64,000 nt of DNA from Erythroxylum novogranatense (taxonomy: Eukaryota > Streptophyta > Magnoliopsida > Malpighiales > Erythroxylaceae), in contig CM057225.1 in the NCBI GenBank assembly GCA_029891385.1, forward strand, positions 76,347,887-76,411,886, given 5' to 3'. This document shows positions 24,358 through 35,834 of this stretch, one piece after another. Position numbers and translations under genes: made by a program. Position 1 is the first letter of the stretch. Each line of letters opens with the position of its first letter. A model generated the notes under the pieces. The model saw only the letters and a list, made by a program, of their open reading frames with translations. It searched no databases and was not told the origin of the DNA.

Positions 24358-24977
24358 ATTCTCCCCCTCTTAAAAGAATTTTGCCCTCAAAATTTCTATC
24401 TGAATAATCACCACGTAACTTATTCTCTCAATTTAAAAAAAAACAGTCATATTCAATCACTTTCTTAACTAATTCCTCATCATACATATTTCTCAACTTA
24501 CTCACAATTTATCACTTCTTGTATCAAATACCACCAATATCATATCATATCAATATTTCTTAGCAGACTTACACAATTCAATGGTCCAATTCTTAATAAC
24601 CTTAATATGGACCAATACCATTCAATTTAATCCTTTTGAACTTCCATATATATATCTATATCTCTATCATTCAACTCATCTTTCACGTATCCTATATGAC
24701 ATCTCGCATATATATATATCTGAAAGGAATTCATCCAAATTCATCGTGAAATTAGAACCTTAATCTCCATTATCACATTATTTTATCATCAATCATGCTT
24801 TTGACACCTTAATCAAAACATTCTTATACTCCAAATACATGTTAGGTCATTCACATCAATATCACATTCTCACTAATTCAATCATATTCATTCACTAACT
24901 CTTATCATCTTCTCATGCAAGTCACTCATACATATACGCCCATGTAAGATCCTATAACCTGGCTCTGATACCACAAC
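24358..24977 (-). mobile_element. internal domain of LARD-R, about 0.6 kb, non-coding
   Basis: This segment is bounded on the left by a reverse polypurine tract (24358-24376, minus strand AAGAGGGGGAGAAT) and on the right by a reverse primer site (24961-24973). It has no open frame with retrotransposon motifs. On the minus strand the sequence before the tract (TTGAGGGCAAAATTCTTTT) resembles the end of the G1 polyprotein, so LARD-R appears to be a deletion derivative of a chromovirus. With LTRs of about 4.4 kb flanking 0.6 kb, it must use proteins supplied in trans. Confidence 0.85.
24961..24973 (-). other. primer-binding site of LARD-R (tRNA-iMet type)
   Basis: The minus strand reads TGGTATCAGAGCC, four nucleotides after the 5' LTR end (LTR ...CCAACG, then GTTG). 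G1 has the same TTG spacer before its primer site. This fixes the orientation of LARD-R and identifies the right-hand LTR as its 5' LTR. Confidence 0.9.
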
Positions 24978-26548
24978 CGTTGGGACCCGATCTTAAGATC
25001 GAACCCCAACCGAAAAACGAAACGAACGAAAGCGAAATCGAAAGAAAGGAACACATGGCGGAAACAAAATCATATACGAATCAATATGAATCGAATCAAA
25101 GCAACGAAACGAAACATAAAGCGAAATCAAATCGGATGCGAATCGAATCATAAATCGAAAGCAAATGCAAAAAGAAAAATGATCGAATCCATCAAACTGA
25201 AATAAATTTTGGCATCCGTTGAAACACACAGCATAGGAAACTTATCGCGTTGGAAACCTTAAGAAAATTCTCAAAACCCGTATAATTTTTTTCTCTTATT
25301 CATTCCTTTCATCATTCCCATACAAAGCACTTCAATTCCTCATTTAGACAAATCCATCCTCAACCAATATCTCAATCTATTTGATCCTATTTAAATCATG
25401 ACCATCAATTACACAAAATCTTACTAATCCTTTCTTTTGTCAATAGACACTTAATACACATACCTCTATATCCGAAATTCATACACCATAAACGCTTTAA
25501 TAATTCTCAATCTAATCATTCATAAATTACACCGTTACCAAAATCACATACACCATACCCAATTTCATACACAAATACATTTATCCAAATTTATCTAAAG
25601 CCATATACATATCAACACTAAAATCCAAATTACTCAAAATCTAACTTATACAAATTACAAAACATGCAAGAAGTCGATCGACATCTTGACTGTCTTTCAT
25701 CCGATCTCCTTTTCAAATACCTAGAGATGGGGATGAAAGGGGTGGTGATAGCTTCGTAGGTAACGATTTATAACAAATAAATAAGCAAAACCTTTTTAAA
25801 ATGCTTTTCTTTTCTTTTCTTGCAAAAACCTTGTTTGAAACACATAATGCACATTTTCAAAATTTCTTTTCACACAGTGGTCGAAATCACAATTTCCAAT
25901 GTTGGGCCCCAATTTTGTTTTTCTTGATGTTGTTAAGTATGAATTAATTTGATTGTGTTAATTGTTGTATAGTTTGATTTCAATGAAGGTATCAGAGAAA
26001 AATTAAGAATTATTTGAGTTACTTATGGAATAAATGTTTATGAAAGGATAAATTGTGTGAGGGCAATTTTGGAAGAACACTTAGGTTGGGAAGTTTAAGA
26101 CCTAACATGAAGGGGCAAGATGGTCTTTGTTCATGCCATTTAACTTAAGTGATAAAATTTTAGAAGAAGAAAAGGAAAGAAAGAAGGAAAGGGAGAAAGA
26201 AGAGAAGAGAGCATCGTGAAAGTGAGGAAGGAGAAGAAGAAAAGGGAAAAACTAGGTTTGAGGATTTTCGAGCGGATTGAAGAAATCTTTGGTAAGTTCA
26301 AGCTCTTTCCATCTTGTTTGAGTAGATTAAACCCTGAGATTAGAGTTGCATGAGCTAGAATCAAAAGTTTAGGGTTTTCGAAAACTATGGTTAAATCTTT
26401 TAGGGTTGATGATCATGTTGTTGTTATGAATGATTTTGAGGTTAGAAATGAAGTATTAGAGGTGTTTTAATGTTTAGATGTGTTTATAATTGATATATGG
26501 GAGGATTATGGTTGAGAAGAGTGGAAAAATTAAGTTTCGGGAGGTTTA

Positions 26549-26610
26549 CGCCGCTGCACGTCGCGACACGCGCGCTCGTCGCGACGCGCTCCAGTTTCTC
26601 GTCGCGGCAA
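26549..26610. repeat. CG-rich palindromic island in G1 5' LTR
   Basis: Overlapping GTCGCGAC, GCGCGC and CGTCGCGACG motifs fill about 60 bp of otherwise AT-rich LTR. The equivalent interval in the 3' LTR (about 36484-36570) keeps only one GTCGCGAC and is otherwise largely different, although the flanking LTR sequence is nearly the same. Confidence 0.8.
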
Positions 26611-27448
26611 ATGACCATTTTCCTGCTGCGACATGTTTCGGTATTTTGGGCATAACTTTTTATGTAAATGTCCAAATGGGGTGATTCTTTTTGTGATGTA
26701 AACTAGAGACATAGGAATACAAGTTTCATGCAGAAATGAAGTTCTGAATCAGTCTCTAAGAATCTTAAAAGTTGTATGTAAGTTGAGCATGAAATTCTTG
26801 TTTCAGTTTTGGTTGTAATTTAAATGGTTAAAGTTTGATTTTTCGATTTCTACACCAAATTGATTTGGATTTTGGCTATTTGATTATGGAAATCAAGTGA
26901 GGCAAGAGGAACAAGAAGAAAGGCATTCCTAAGCAAGTTTTAAGCAAGAATTCCAAGGTGGGTTCATGTTTATAATAAAGTAAATAAGTCACTCATTGTT
27001 TAGTTCAAATCAAGAAAGAATTAATGCATTTGAATTGCATCATCCACGATTGCATTACATATTATTATGAATGATTATATTCTGCTATTTGATTTGCATT
27101 CATGATTATTAACAAGGTTTTTACAAAGGGGTGTTCTCCTTTCACGAATACAAGTACATGAAATCATGTTTTACGAATATATGACAAGCAAGATTACAAG
27201 CAAGTTTACAAGCAAGTGCTAGTTTGGCAAAAAAGTTTACAAGAACATGAATCATGCATGTTTATGTGGGTTTGCGGTGTCCCTCACGAATAGTCAAGTA
27301 CATATTGACTCACGAAAAGGCTTCTCCCGCCTGCCCGACTATGGCACAGGGTTTCTCACAAGGATTCCCTTACGAAACTACGTCTACACATCAACATTTC
27401 GATGGCATGTGTAGTACGTCATGAACCAGGGACAACCCAAACCATTAT

Positions 27449-30366
27449 TGTAACATCCCGTTATCGGAGTGACGGGTAGATTGGTAATTTGGATCGGGTT
27501 AGGATTTGGTACAGGCAAAGTGTTGCATTGCACATACATTACAGTTTTGATAGTCATTGATAAATGATTATTGACTGCATAAGTATATATATGTGTACAT
27601 ACATGTATGACAATTCCCGACTTGATTGTGAAATTGGAAAGTGGTTATAATTGGTCCGATGAGAATTGGCTTAATTGTGCGATTGGAAATTTATCAAAAT
27701 TGTATATATGAGAATTGGTTTGTGAAACTTGGATATTTAGTAAGTGTATAATTGGGTTTTGAATATGAACTTGGAATGAAATGGATTATAGAGAAAGGGA
27801 AATTGGAAATTAAGTATAGGAATGAACATTTCTTAATTTTGTGAATTTATGAGAATTTTTCTGAAAATTTTAGAGTTTTGGATCCGGACCGAAAAATTTG
27901 ACTAAGGGACTGATTAATGTGATTCCGGGTCCGAGATTGATTGACAAATAATATGAAATAAATTGAATTATTATTTTGGGAATTTTTGGTTATGAGTAGC
28001 GCGAAATTGGGAGTAAAATAGAATATGAATCGGACGTGTTAGACCCTAAAAATTGGACATGAAGTGGAGGATCTCATATATATATATATGTATAAGCTTA
28101 AGGTAAGCTTATTTCATCATTTTCTCCTCGCCTTCGTCGACGTTAGTGGGTGAGAAAACTGGGGATTTGGAGTTGCTTGAAGGATTCTTAACGGATTGAA
28201 GCTCGAATCAAGTAAGTTTCTATATGTTTATGAGTTAAAATCGTTTCGTTTGATTATTGATTTGAATGAGAAATTGTTTAGAGAATTTGAAAGCATCGAC
28301 GATAGGGTTTGTGAGAGTTTGATTTGGGTTTTTTATGAAAAATGAGTTAAATGATGTTTTGAGGATAGAAATAAGTTGAGTTTAAGGTTTAAAACTGATT
28401 GAGAGTGTTTAGAATGGATTTGGGATGATTTATATCAGAGGATCTGCGAATTTACGGGTTTGGACGAGTTTACGGGTTCAGCGTCATGACGCGGTGATGA
28501 ACACGCCATGATGATCCCTTTAACTTCGCACGTCATGCGACGAATAATTGATTTTTAATTAAATGCCTTGTGACGAGCGGGTTATAGGTCGCACGTCATG
28601 ACGAGCAACAACGACGTCGTGACGACGGCGATGATTTTACGCTTGTGACGAAGGATCGAAGTCGCATGAGGGAGACTGATTTCGAATATGAGATTTTGAG
28701 GTTTTGAATTTGGAGAATTTTGGGATTTAAATTGGATTGGTTATGGATCAAAGTGGCATTTGAGAAAATAGGAATTGCAATTCGAAGAAATGATTAAAGG
28801 ATTATAAGGTGATTGTTACAAGTAATGGGTTTAAGGTTGATTTCAAATAATTGGTTTTAGAAATTAATTGGAATTTGGAGACTACGAATATTGAATCGGT
28901 AAGAATGGAAATTGAATTTGAATCAGATGATTATCGGGATCGAATGACAAATGATTAGTGAATATGATTTTAATTGAAATGTGATTATAGACTATGGAAA
29001 TTGGTAAATTGGTTTATTATAATTGAAAGTGTTATGGATTAGTAAGAGAGTGATCAAATTGAGGAATTGGAATTGGATTGAGAATGTCATAACATGTATA
29101 GTATTTATCATATTTGTTATTGAATACTGAAATTGGTATTTTAGTAATGTTGATTAATTGATTGTTTAGAGGCACCACAAACAATTCCACGGATATCTTG
29201 AGGGACTTCAGGCGATAGCTCAGAAGTGCAGGTGAGTAACCTAGTTGGTTTCTCAACCTATATGTGTTACATTTTGTGTACATATGCCATGTGAAGATAC
29301 GGATGGATATGTGTGACTGTTTTGATTGATTTCGAACCATGGGTGTTCAAAATATTGGATTGAGATATGTACATGATCGAAATACCGGACTAAAGGTCTG
29401 AAGAAATGAGATATGACAGTGAAATGTGAATGACATATGCACTCATGCATAATTAAATGATCAGATAATGATAGTTGTTGACCCGAGACGCCACTGTATA
29501 TTTGAGGGCCTTGTGTAAAACCCAAGAACACACGCCGCAGTAAAACCTGCAAACACCTACGGGTGGGGTGTGGGGTCCTATTATGTGAAAGGGATTAGTG
29601 TATACCCAGCGGGCTCTCCTATCCCTAATGTGAGTGGGCAGTAGTGCATACCCAGAGGGCCCTCCTACTTGCCAAAATGTGATTCTTGATTTACGATTGC
29701 GCTCGGTCACAACAATGAAATGAAATCGAAAGTGTCACATGCATCTGCATATGTAAATGATCTAAAATGAGCGTGTGAAAGTGAAATTGAATGCATGTGA
29801 ATATATGAAAGTGTGTATATGAATTGTGAATGCATGAGTTGGGTGAACCATCGATGATGGTTTCTCACTGAGTTCGCAAACTCACCCAACATTGCAATTG
29901 TTTTTCAGGCGAAGAGTACCCAGATTAGACCAGCGGGAGTATGATCGCCGCTAGCAAGGCGTAGTCGGGTCGGGATCGGTGTCGTCACATCTGCATTAGT
30001 ATAGTGATTTGTTCAAGGGCCCTAACTAGATAAATGTAAAATTGTATTGTGTTTTAGTGATTCTTTGAAATGTGTTCAGAAATGGCATTGGAACCCAGTT
30101 GGGTCATGCCTTTCTACTTATGCACTGATTGAGCACTATTGAGTGCCTTTTGTGACTGAAATCGTATTTGATTGAAAAGATTTTCGTAGCAAATTGGGCC
30201 TAAAGTGTTTATTGATTTCCGCTTGTTTAACTGTTTTGAAAAAGAAAAGTGTTGCAATGAGTTTTAAAAAGGTAGTGATTGTTCTAGTACGCCACCCTCG
30301 CGGGTCACGGGCTCGGATATCACTGTTGATGTCGGGTTCGGGTCTCGTCGGGAGTGGGGTGCTACA
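27449..30366 (+). mobile_element. solo LTR SolC (gypsy, LTR-B family) inside the G1 5' LTR
   Basis: It begins TGTAACATCCCG and ends GGGGTGCTACA, about 2.9 kb, flanked by ATTAT (27444-27448 and 30367-30371). The unoccupied site is at 37394-37398 in the G1 3' LTR, which proves insertion after G1. There is no internal domain. Signals include AA/GTAAGTTTC (28212), CAG/GTGAGT (29232), the TGAGTT-CGCA-AACTCA hairpin (29869-29884) followed by TTTTTCAG (29908), and repeated GTCATGACG-type motifs (about 28478-28660). Short open frames inside show no family motif. Confidence 0.93.
29869..29908 (+). promoter_or_regulatory. hairpin plus acceptor-like CAG box in SolC
   Basis: A perfect 6-bp stem TGAGTT/AACTCA with loop CGCA is followed by CCC, about 20 nt, and TTTTTCAG/GCGA. 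LTR-B has the same arrangement (reverse, about 9870-9925), as do the G1, SolD and SolA LTRs. The acceptor role is inferred. Confidence 0.5.
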
Positions 30367-30545
30367 ATTATGTTATGTTATGTGTTATGATTTGTTATGT
30401 GTCATGCATCATGAATTGGTTAAGAATCAAGCATTTTCAATCTATGAATCATACATGCTTAATGACTATGATTTCAACAAGCATCACGACAATGAGATAT
30501 TTTTGAATACTTTTGCTTATTGCTATATTATAAATATGTTCCCAC

Positions 30546-30585
30546 GAGCTTTATAGCTCACCCCCCTCTAATCTCCCTCATTCAG
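30546..30585 (+). promoter_or_regulatory. hairpin plus acceptor-like CAG box in G1 LTR
   Basis: GAGCT-TTAT-AGCTC is followed by CACCCCCCTCTAATCTCCC and ATTCAG/GTGATGAG. The copy in the 3' LTR is at 37573-37612. The pyrimidine-rich tract before CAG/GT resembles a plant 3' splice site. Confidence 0.5.
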
Positions 30586-31008
30586 GTGATGAGCAAGAGA
30601 TCGAGTGAGTCACGAGTTACGGCAATACTCCAGTTTCATTTTGTCATGTTTATTTATTTCAAGTATTATTGGTTCAAGAGTATTTGGTATTTGTGGCTCT
30701 TAAACTCAAAGTTGTAATTTAGTTTGAGATATTCTTAAAGCTTTATGAAACTCATCTTTTGGAGCATGAATTATGAATTTGTAGGTTTAAATTACATGAA
30801 AGAAAGTTTCAAGTTTATTTTTCCAGCAAGCCCATTAATCTTCCGCGGGTCTTTTTCTTAAATGTATAATTAGCAGGTTTCATGTGGGCCCATTAAGTCT
30901 CCGAGGGTCGTTTTACGAGATTGTTTACTTAACAGGTTTCATTCCACGCATACAACATCACGCTCTCATGTCCGATGTTGGGCTCCAGCAGCGGGGTCCA
31001 ACATGTTG

Positions 31009-31020
31009 TGGTATCAGAGC
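31009..31020 (+). other. primer-binding site of G1 (tRNA-iMet type)
   Basis: TGGTATCAGAGC lies five bases after the LTR end and is complementary to initiator Met tRNA. Confidence 0.93.
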
Positions 31021-31156
31021 ACCTAGGTTTTTGATCTAGGGCTACATGACATTACTTTCAAGAAATAACTTGCATGGCTTTACACGCTTTGAACTGTTTT
31101 TTCATATTTTGAAAATTTTCTTGAACTAAAGTTTTCAATGGTTTTCTATTCAAGGA

Positions 31157-32290
31157 GTGAACATGCCACCTCGAAGGAGAACTCGGGGAGCTATGACTCG
31201 ATCTCATTCTCTTCAGGGGAGTACGGATGAATCCCATATTCCTCAGGATGTCGGGACACATTCTGTTCCGATTTCAGAGGCACCTAGTTTGCAACAAGAA
31301 GTGCCTCCTCCGCCTCCTCTTATGCCTCAGGGAACTCCCATGGATCCGAGTTTCTTTCAAGCCTTTGCTCAGGCTTTCACGTATGCTATGGGTCAGAGTT
31401 CTCAGATCCCGATGCAAGCTCCAATAGACAGGAGTGGACAGTATGATAAGCTCCGGAAGTTTGGGGCTGTGGATTTCAGTGGGACTACGAATCCAGAAGA
31501 GGCTGAAGCCTGGTTGAAGAGGACCGAGAGGGTCCTAGTTCAGATGAGATGCTCGAGATGAGGACAAGCTAGATTATGCGATCGATCATTGCGGTGGTGG
31601 CCTTGCATTTAGTGGGAGTCGGTGCCTCACGATCGAGTTGTGCCATCGGTGTTGACATGGAGGATTTTGTAGAAGTGTTCGAAAGAAGTATCTCTCCGAG
31701 GTCTATGTGCGAGAGAAGGCGGAGAATTTTGAATCTCATGCGAGAGGGACATGAGTGTGGCGAGTATGAGCTGAAGTTCACACAGCTTTCCTGATGTCGC
31801 AAAAAACATTAGGCAACAGAGGAAGACAAGTGCCACAAGTTTGAAGGAGGTCTTCACTTGGGGATCGGGGAGAAAGTCCCGATCCATAATTTTGTGACTA
31901 CCGGCGGCAGTGGATGTTGCTCTCGGTGAAACCTGAGAATATCATAAATGAAGCGAACAAGAAGAGGAAGAACAGGAGCGGACTTTCGGGAAGGGTACTA
32001 GTGCTCCATTATGCGAGAGGAGCACGAGGAGCACTCACAGTCAGAGTGAAGTAGGTAGTAGTGGGGCTACCAGGAACAAGCAAGTGAGGGCAATATCAGG
32101 GCAAGCCTCTAATGTGGAGAGGCACGGTAGAAGCGGGGAAGAAGTCTGGTTCAACTATCCCTTATGTGACCGGTGTGGGAAGCATCATCGGGGAGAGTGC
32201 CTAAGATCACTGGGGTTTGTTTGAGATCACGGAGAGAAGGGACATATAGCCAAGCATTGTCCATAGGCACCGAGACAAGAGGGTCACATT
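31157..32290 (+). pseudogene. gag: gag of G1, several frameshifts
   Basis: The first open frame (31157 to about 31561) opens MNMPPRRRTRG, a basic N-terminus, then a Pro/Gln-rich linker, then the chromovirus gag motif TNPEEAEAWLKRTERVL. Frame breaks follow: 31576-31794 still shows VEVFERS and EYELKFTQLS. A double zinc-knuckle region is visible near 32170-32265: a first knuckle CDRCGKHHRGEC and a second with only its right half (GHIAKHC) in a readable frame. Many breaks sit where CAG or CTG would be expected. The product would be capsid/nucleocapsid, but as read it is not functional. Confidence 0.85.
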
Positions 32291-32489
32291 TTCAGGCTCT
32301 AGGCGTGCGCAGAGGCAGTGGGAAGCGGGCCGATTCTTGAGGTAGGCGCTCTGGGGCTGCAAGCGAGCTATTCCTCCAGGGAAGGCCAAGGGTCAAGCAA
32401 CGACAAGAGTGTTTGCCATGACGGGGAGGAAGCTACAAATGCACTGAGGTTGTCACTGTATGGCTCGATTATTTGATTCAGAAGATTTG

Positions 32490-33752
32490 TTTTAATTGAT
32501 TACGGTTCTCGCACTCTTTTGTTTCTCGAGCATAGCATTGCATGGTGTGAGTTACGTGTCGTTGGATAGGCCTTTGATTGTTAGTACTCCTCTAGGGAGG
32601 AATGTTGTGATCAGTCAGGTGTATGAGCAGTGTGAGCTTTTTATTGATGGTGCTAGGTTGGTAGTGGATTTACTACCGCTAGACCTTAGAGGATTAGATG
32701 TTATTCTGGGGATGGATACCATGGAAGTACTAGCCAAGCTAGATTGTGGTCTGAAGAGGTAGAGTTTGACTGGCAATGGTGAGAAGGTGATCTTCAGAGG
32801 GGATAGGAAGACACCCTCGCCAAGACTGATTTCAGCTATGTTAGCTAAAAGGATGATGGGCTAGGGGTGTGAAGCTTTCTTGGCACATGTTGTAGATGCC
32901 GATGTGCATGAAGGGAAGTTAGAGGATTTCCCGGTCGTGAGGGAGTTTCCAGATGTTTTCCCAGATGAGTTACCAGGTTTGCCGCCGATGAGGGAAATCG
33001 AGTTTGCCATTGACTTGATTCCCGGAACCGCGCCAATTTCTATATCGCCATACAGGATGGCTCCAGCTGAGTTGAGGGAGCTTAAGGAACAATTGGAGGA
33101 ACTGTTAGAGAAGGGGTATGTCAGGCCTAATTCGTCTCCTTGGGGAGCACCAGTTCTGTTTGTTAAGAAGAATGATGGATCATGGCGGATGTGCATTGAC
33201 TATCGGAGACTTAACAAGGTGACAATTAAGAACAAGTATCCTCTACCTCGGATAGATGATCTGTTTGATCAGCTGCAGGGAGCTAGGGTTTTCTCCAAGA
33301 TTGATCTCAGGTCAGGTTATCATCAACTCAGAATCAAGGAGTCTGATGTAAGCAAGACAGCATTCAGGACTCGTTATGGGCACTATGAGTTTTTGGTTAT
33401 GCCATTCGGCTTGACCAATGCTCCAGCTGCTTTCATGGATCTTATGAATAGGGTCTTCAAGGAGTTTCTGGATCAGTTTGTCATAGTGTTTATAGATGAC
33501 ATTTTGGTGTATTCTAAAAGTGAAGAAGAGCATGAAGGGCATCTCAGGATTGTATTGCAAACTCTTAGGGAGAGAGAGCTTTATGCCAAGTTCAGCAAGT
33601 GTGAGTTTTGGCTTCATGTGGTGACTTTCCTTGGACATGTGATTTCACAGGATGGTGTGCATGTTGATCCAAGGAAAGTTGAAGCAGTGGTCAATTGGCA
33701 TACACCTAAGGCGGATGAGGTAAGGAGTTTTCGGTGCAGCGGGTTACTCTGA
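32490..33752 (+). pseudogene. pol: protease and reverse transcriptase of G1 (two in-frame stops before an intact RT core)
   Basis: One reading frame carries the C-terminal half of the retropepsin (ALHGVSYVSLDRPL, DVILGMDTMEVL near 32695-32740). Stops follow at 32760-32762 and 32862-32864. From 32880 about 290 residues are uninterrupted: [85 protein letters not shown], and the catalytic FIDDILVYS near 33489. All are standard gypsy RT motifs with both catalytic Asp residues present. The frame is lost near 33740. Of all the coding remains in this window, this RT is the best preserved. Confidence 0.9.
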
Positions 33753-34300
33753 GGAGGTTTGTGAAGGATTCTCCATGATAGCTGCTCCGATGACTAAGCT
33801 ATTGAGGAAGAATCGAAGTTTATCTGGGTGATGAGTGCGGAAAAACTTTGAGGAGCTCAACACAGTGTGACAAGTGCTCCATCTTGATTTTGCCTTCGGT
33901 GATGAGGGCTATCGGTATATAGTGATGCCTCGAGGAAGGGTCTAGGTTGTGTATTGATACAAGGAGACAGAGTGATAGCATATGCTTCGAACAATGAAGC
34001 GATATGAGTTGAATTACCCGACTCATGACTTGGAGTTGGCGTGATGATCTTTGCCTTGAAGATTTGGAGGCATTATCTTTATGGAGTTCGCACAAGGATC
34101 TTTCTCGATCACAAGAGTCTCAAGTACTTCTTGAGCGAAGGAGTTGAACTTGAGGCGAGAAGGTGGATTGAGTTACTCAAGGATTATGATTTTTGATTGA
34201 GTACCATCCGAGCAAAGCGAATGTAGTGGTGATGCTTTGAGCGAAGTCTTCTATTGCCCATGTTCGACGGTGTATCTTCCTTTATTGGAAGAGATGGCCA
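33753..34300 (+). pseudogene. pol: RNase H region of G1, multiple frameshifts
   Basis: Fragments in different frames keep recognisable gypsy RNase H order: AAPMTKLLRK near 33781, [14 protein letters not shown] near 33999, [14 protein letters not shown] near 34053 and DHKSLKY near 34109. At least five frame changes occur in about 550 bp, many at sites where a CAG- or CTG-type word would be expected. No functional protein can be read. Confidence 0.75.
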
Positions 34301-34439
34301 AGCTTAAGATAAGCTTGAGCGGGAGGAACAAACGCCTCTAGCAAATTTCGAGTAAGGCTATACTCGGGGAGAAGGTTAAGGAGTTGCGAGCACGGATGAT
34401 GATTTGAGCAAGCTTAGGAGGAAATTCAGAATGGTAAGG

Positions 34440-35500
34440 TTTCTGAAGTCGTAGTGAGAGATGATGGACTCATGACAGTGGGGGACAGACTTTGTATTCC
34501 AAATATCAAGGAAGTTAAGGATGAGTATTTGGATGAGGCACACAATACGCCTTATGCCATGCACCCAGGTAGCACCAGGATGTATAGAGATTTGAGAGAG
34601 CATTTCTGGTGGAAGGACATGAAGAGGGATGTAGCAGAGTATGTTAGTAAGTATCTTGTGTGTCAGCAAGTCAAGGTTGAGCACCAGGCGCCTTCAGGCA
34701 AGTTGAGGCCATTATCCATTCCTGAGTGGAAGTGGCAAAGAGTAACCATAGATTTTCTGATGCGTTTGCCTAAGACTAGTAGGAAGCATGATGGCATATG
34801 GGTTATAATGGATCGGTTAACAAAGTCAGCTCATTTTCTAGCAATCAAGCAGACTGATTCCTTGCATGTGTTAGCCAAGAAGTACATCGATGAGATAGTG
34901 AGATTGCATGGGATTCTAGATTCTATAGTTTCTGACAGGGATCCTTGATTCACTTCGAGATTTTGGGGAAGCTTGCAGGAAGCTTTAGGTACTAAGTTGC
35001 ATTTTAGTACGACATTTCACCCTCAGACGGATGGTCAATCTGAGAGGACCATTCGGACACTTGAGGGAATGCTCAGGGTATGTGTGTTGGATTTCAAGGG
35101 AGCTTGGGATAAGCATTTGTCATTGGTCGAATTTGCTTATAATAATTCGTACCATTCGAGCATTTAGATGGCTCCATATGAGGCATTGTATGGAAGGAGG
35201 TGTAGGACTCCGATATGTTGGGACGAAGAGGGGGAGAGGAAACTGGTAGGACCAGAGTTGATTCAGATGACAGTGGATAAAGTCAATCTGGTTAAGCGGT
35301 AAGAGCTTAAGACTCGGGATAGGATGAAGAGTTACTGCCGATGCTCACCGGAAGGAGATGGAGTATGAAGTCGGTGAGAAAGTGTTTCTTAAGACGTCTC
35401 CTTGGAAAGGAGTATTGAGGTTTGGCAAGAAAGGCAAGTTAAGTCCAAGATATGTGGGTCCGTAGGAGATTCTTGAGTGGATCGGACCTCTAGCTTACAG
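34440..35500 (+). pseudogene. pol: integrase of G1, stops and frameshifts
   Basis: The zinc domain is seen as HPGSTRMYRDLREHFWW (from about 34561) followed by YLVCQQVK near 34655, where Tyr replaces the first of the two zinc-binding Cys. The core follows: VTIDFLMRLPKTS with the first catalytic Asp, DRLTKSAHF, and SIVSDRDP with the second Asp (near 34935). A TGA directly after it (34946) sits where an Arg CGA codon is usual. The next block has [19 protein letters not shown] (about 35006) with the catalytic Glu, then [11 protein letters not shown], a stop, and MAPYEALYGRRCRTP. The C-terminal part to 35500 has further breaks. Confidence 0.88.
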
Positions 35501-35501
35501 G

Positions 35502-35822
35502 TTGGCGTTGCCGCCAGAGTTGTCTCAGATCCATGATGTTTTTCATGTTTCAATCCTGAGGAGGTACATATCCGATCCTTCTTATGTCATTCAGGTTTCA
35601 GAGGTTCAGTTAAGAGATGACTTGAGTTATGAGGAAATTCCAGTAGCAATCTTGGACACAAAGGAAAAGGACCTCAAGAACAAGACAGTTCAGCTAGTTA
35701 AAGTTCTGTGGAGGAATCATTCAGTGGAAGAAGCCACGTGGCAGCCTAGGGATGCCATGAAAGAGAAGTATCCAAGTCTTTTTGATGATTCAGGTAAATT
35801 TCGAGGACGAAATTTTTTTTAA
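35502..35822 (+). pseudogene. pol: C-terminal integrase and chromodomain of G1
   Basis: This 106-residue open segment begins in the conserved linker ALPPELSQIHDVFHVSILRR. It continues into a chromodomain-like fold signature, SYEEIPVAILDTKEKDLKNK then VQLVKVLWRNHSVEEATWQP and MKEKYPSLF. It ends FRGRNFF with a TAA at 35820-35822, overlapping the polypurine tract. In chromoviruses this domain is thought to guide integration to heterochromatin. It belongs to the same polyprotein as the preceding integrase. No start codon of its own is implied. Confidence 0.9.
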
Positions 35823-35834
35823 GAGGGGGAGAAA
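35821..35834 (+). other. polypurine tract of G1
   Basis: AAGAGGGGGAGAAA directly precedes the 3' LTR start at 35835 and overlaps the pol stop codon. Confidence 0.92.

Larger units (their letters stand above)
25900..31003 (+). repeat. 5' LTR of G1 (split by SolC)
   Basis: It runs from TGTTGGGCCCCAATTTTG to GGGGTCCAACA, just before the primer site, and aligns throughout with 35835-38026 once SolC is removed. Features are a purine-rich GAAGAAAAGG block (26162-26250), donor-like TTTG/GTAAGTTC (26292), a CG-rich palindromic island (26549-26610), an AAG/GTGGGT box (26958), the conserved CTTCTCCCGCCTGCCCG box (27318-27339) and a hairpin plus CAG/GTGATGAG box (30546-30590). Confidence 0.93.

Noticed and set aside
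24961..24973. tRNA gene fragment
   Set aside because: TGGTATCAGAGCC is only the retrotransposon primer site complementary to tRNA-iMet. No tRNA cloverleaf surrounds it.
26490..26712. Overlapping small open frames on both strands around 26.5 kb
   Set aside because: They are created by the CG-rich palindromic island of the G1 LTR, and the matching frames are absent from the 3' LTR.
29032..29892. Cluster of minus-strand open frames (61-102 codons) in SolC
   Set aside because: All lie inside a solo LTR, have no recognisable domain and overlap each other in different frames.
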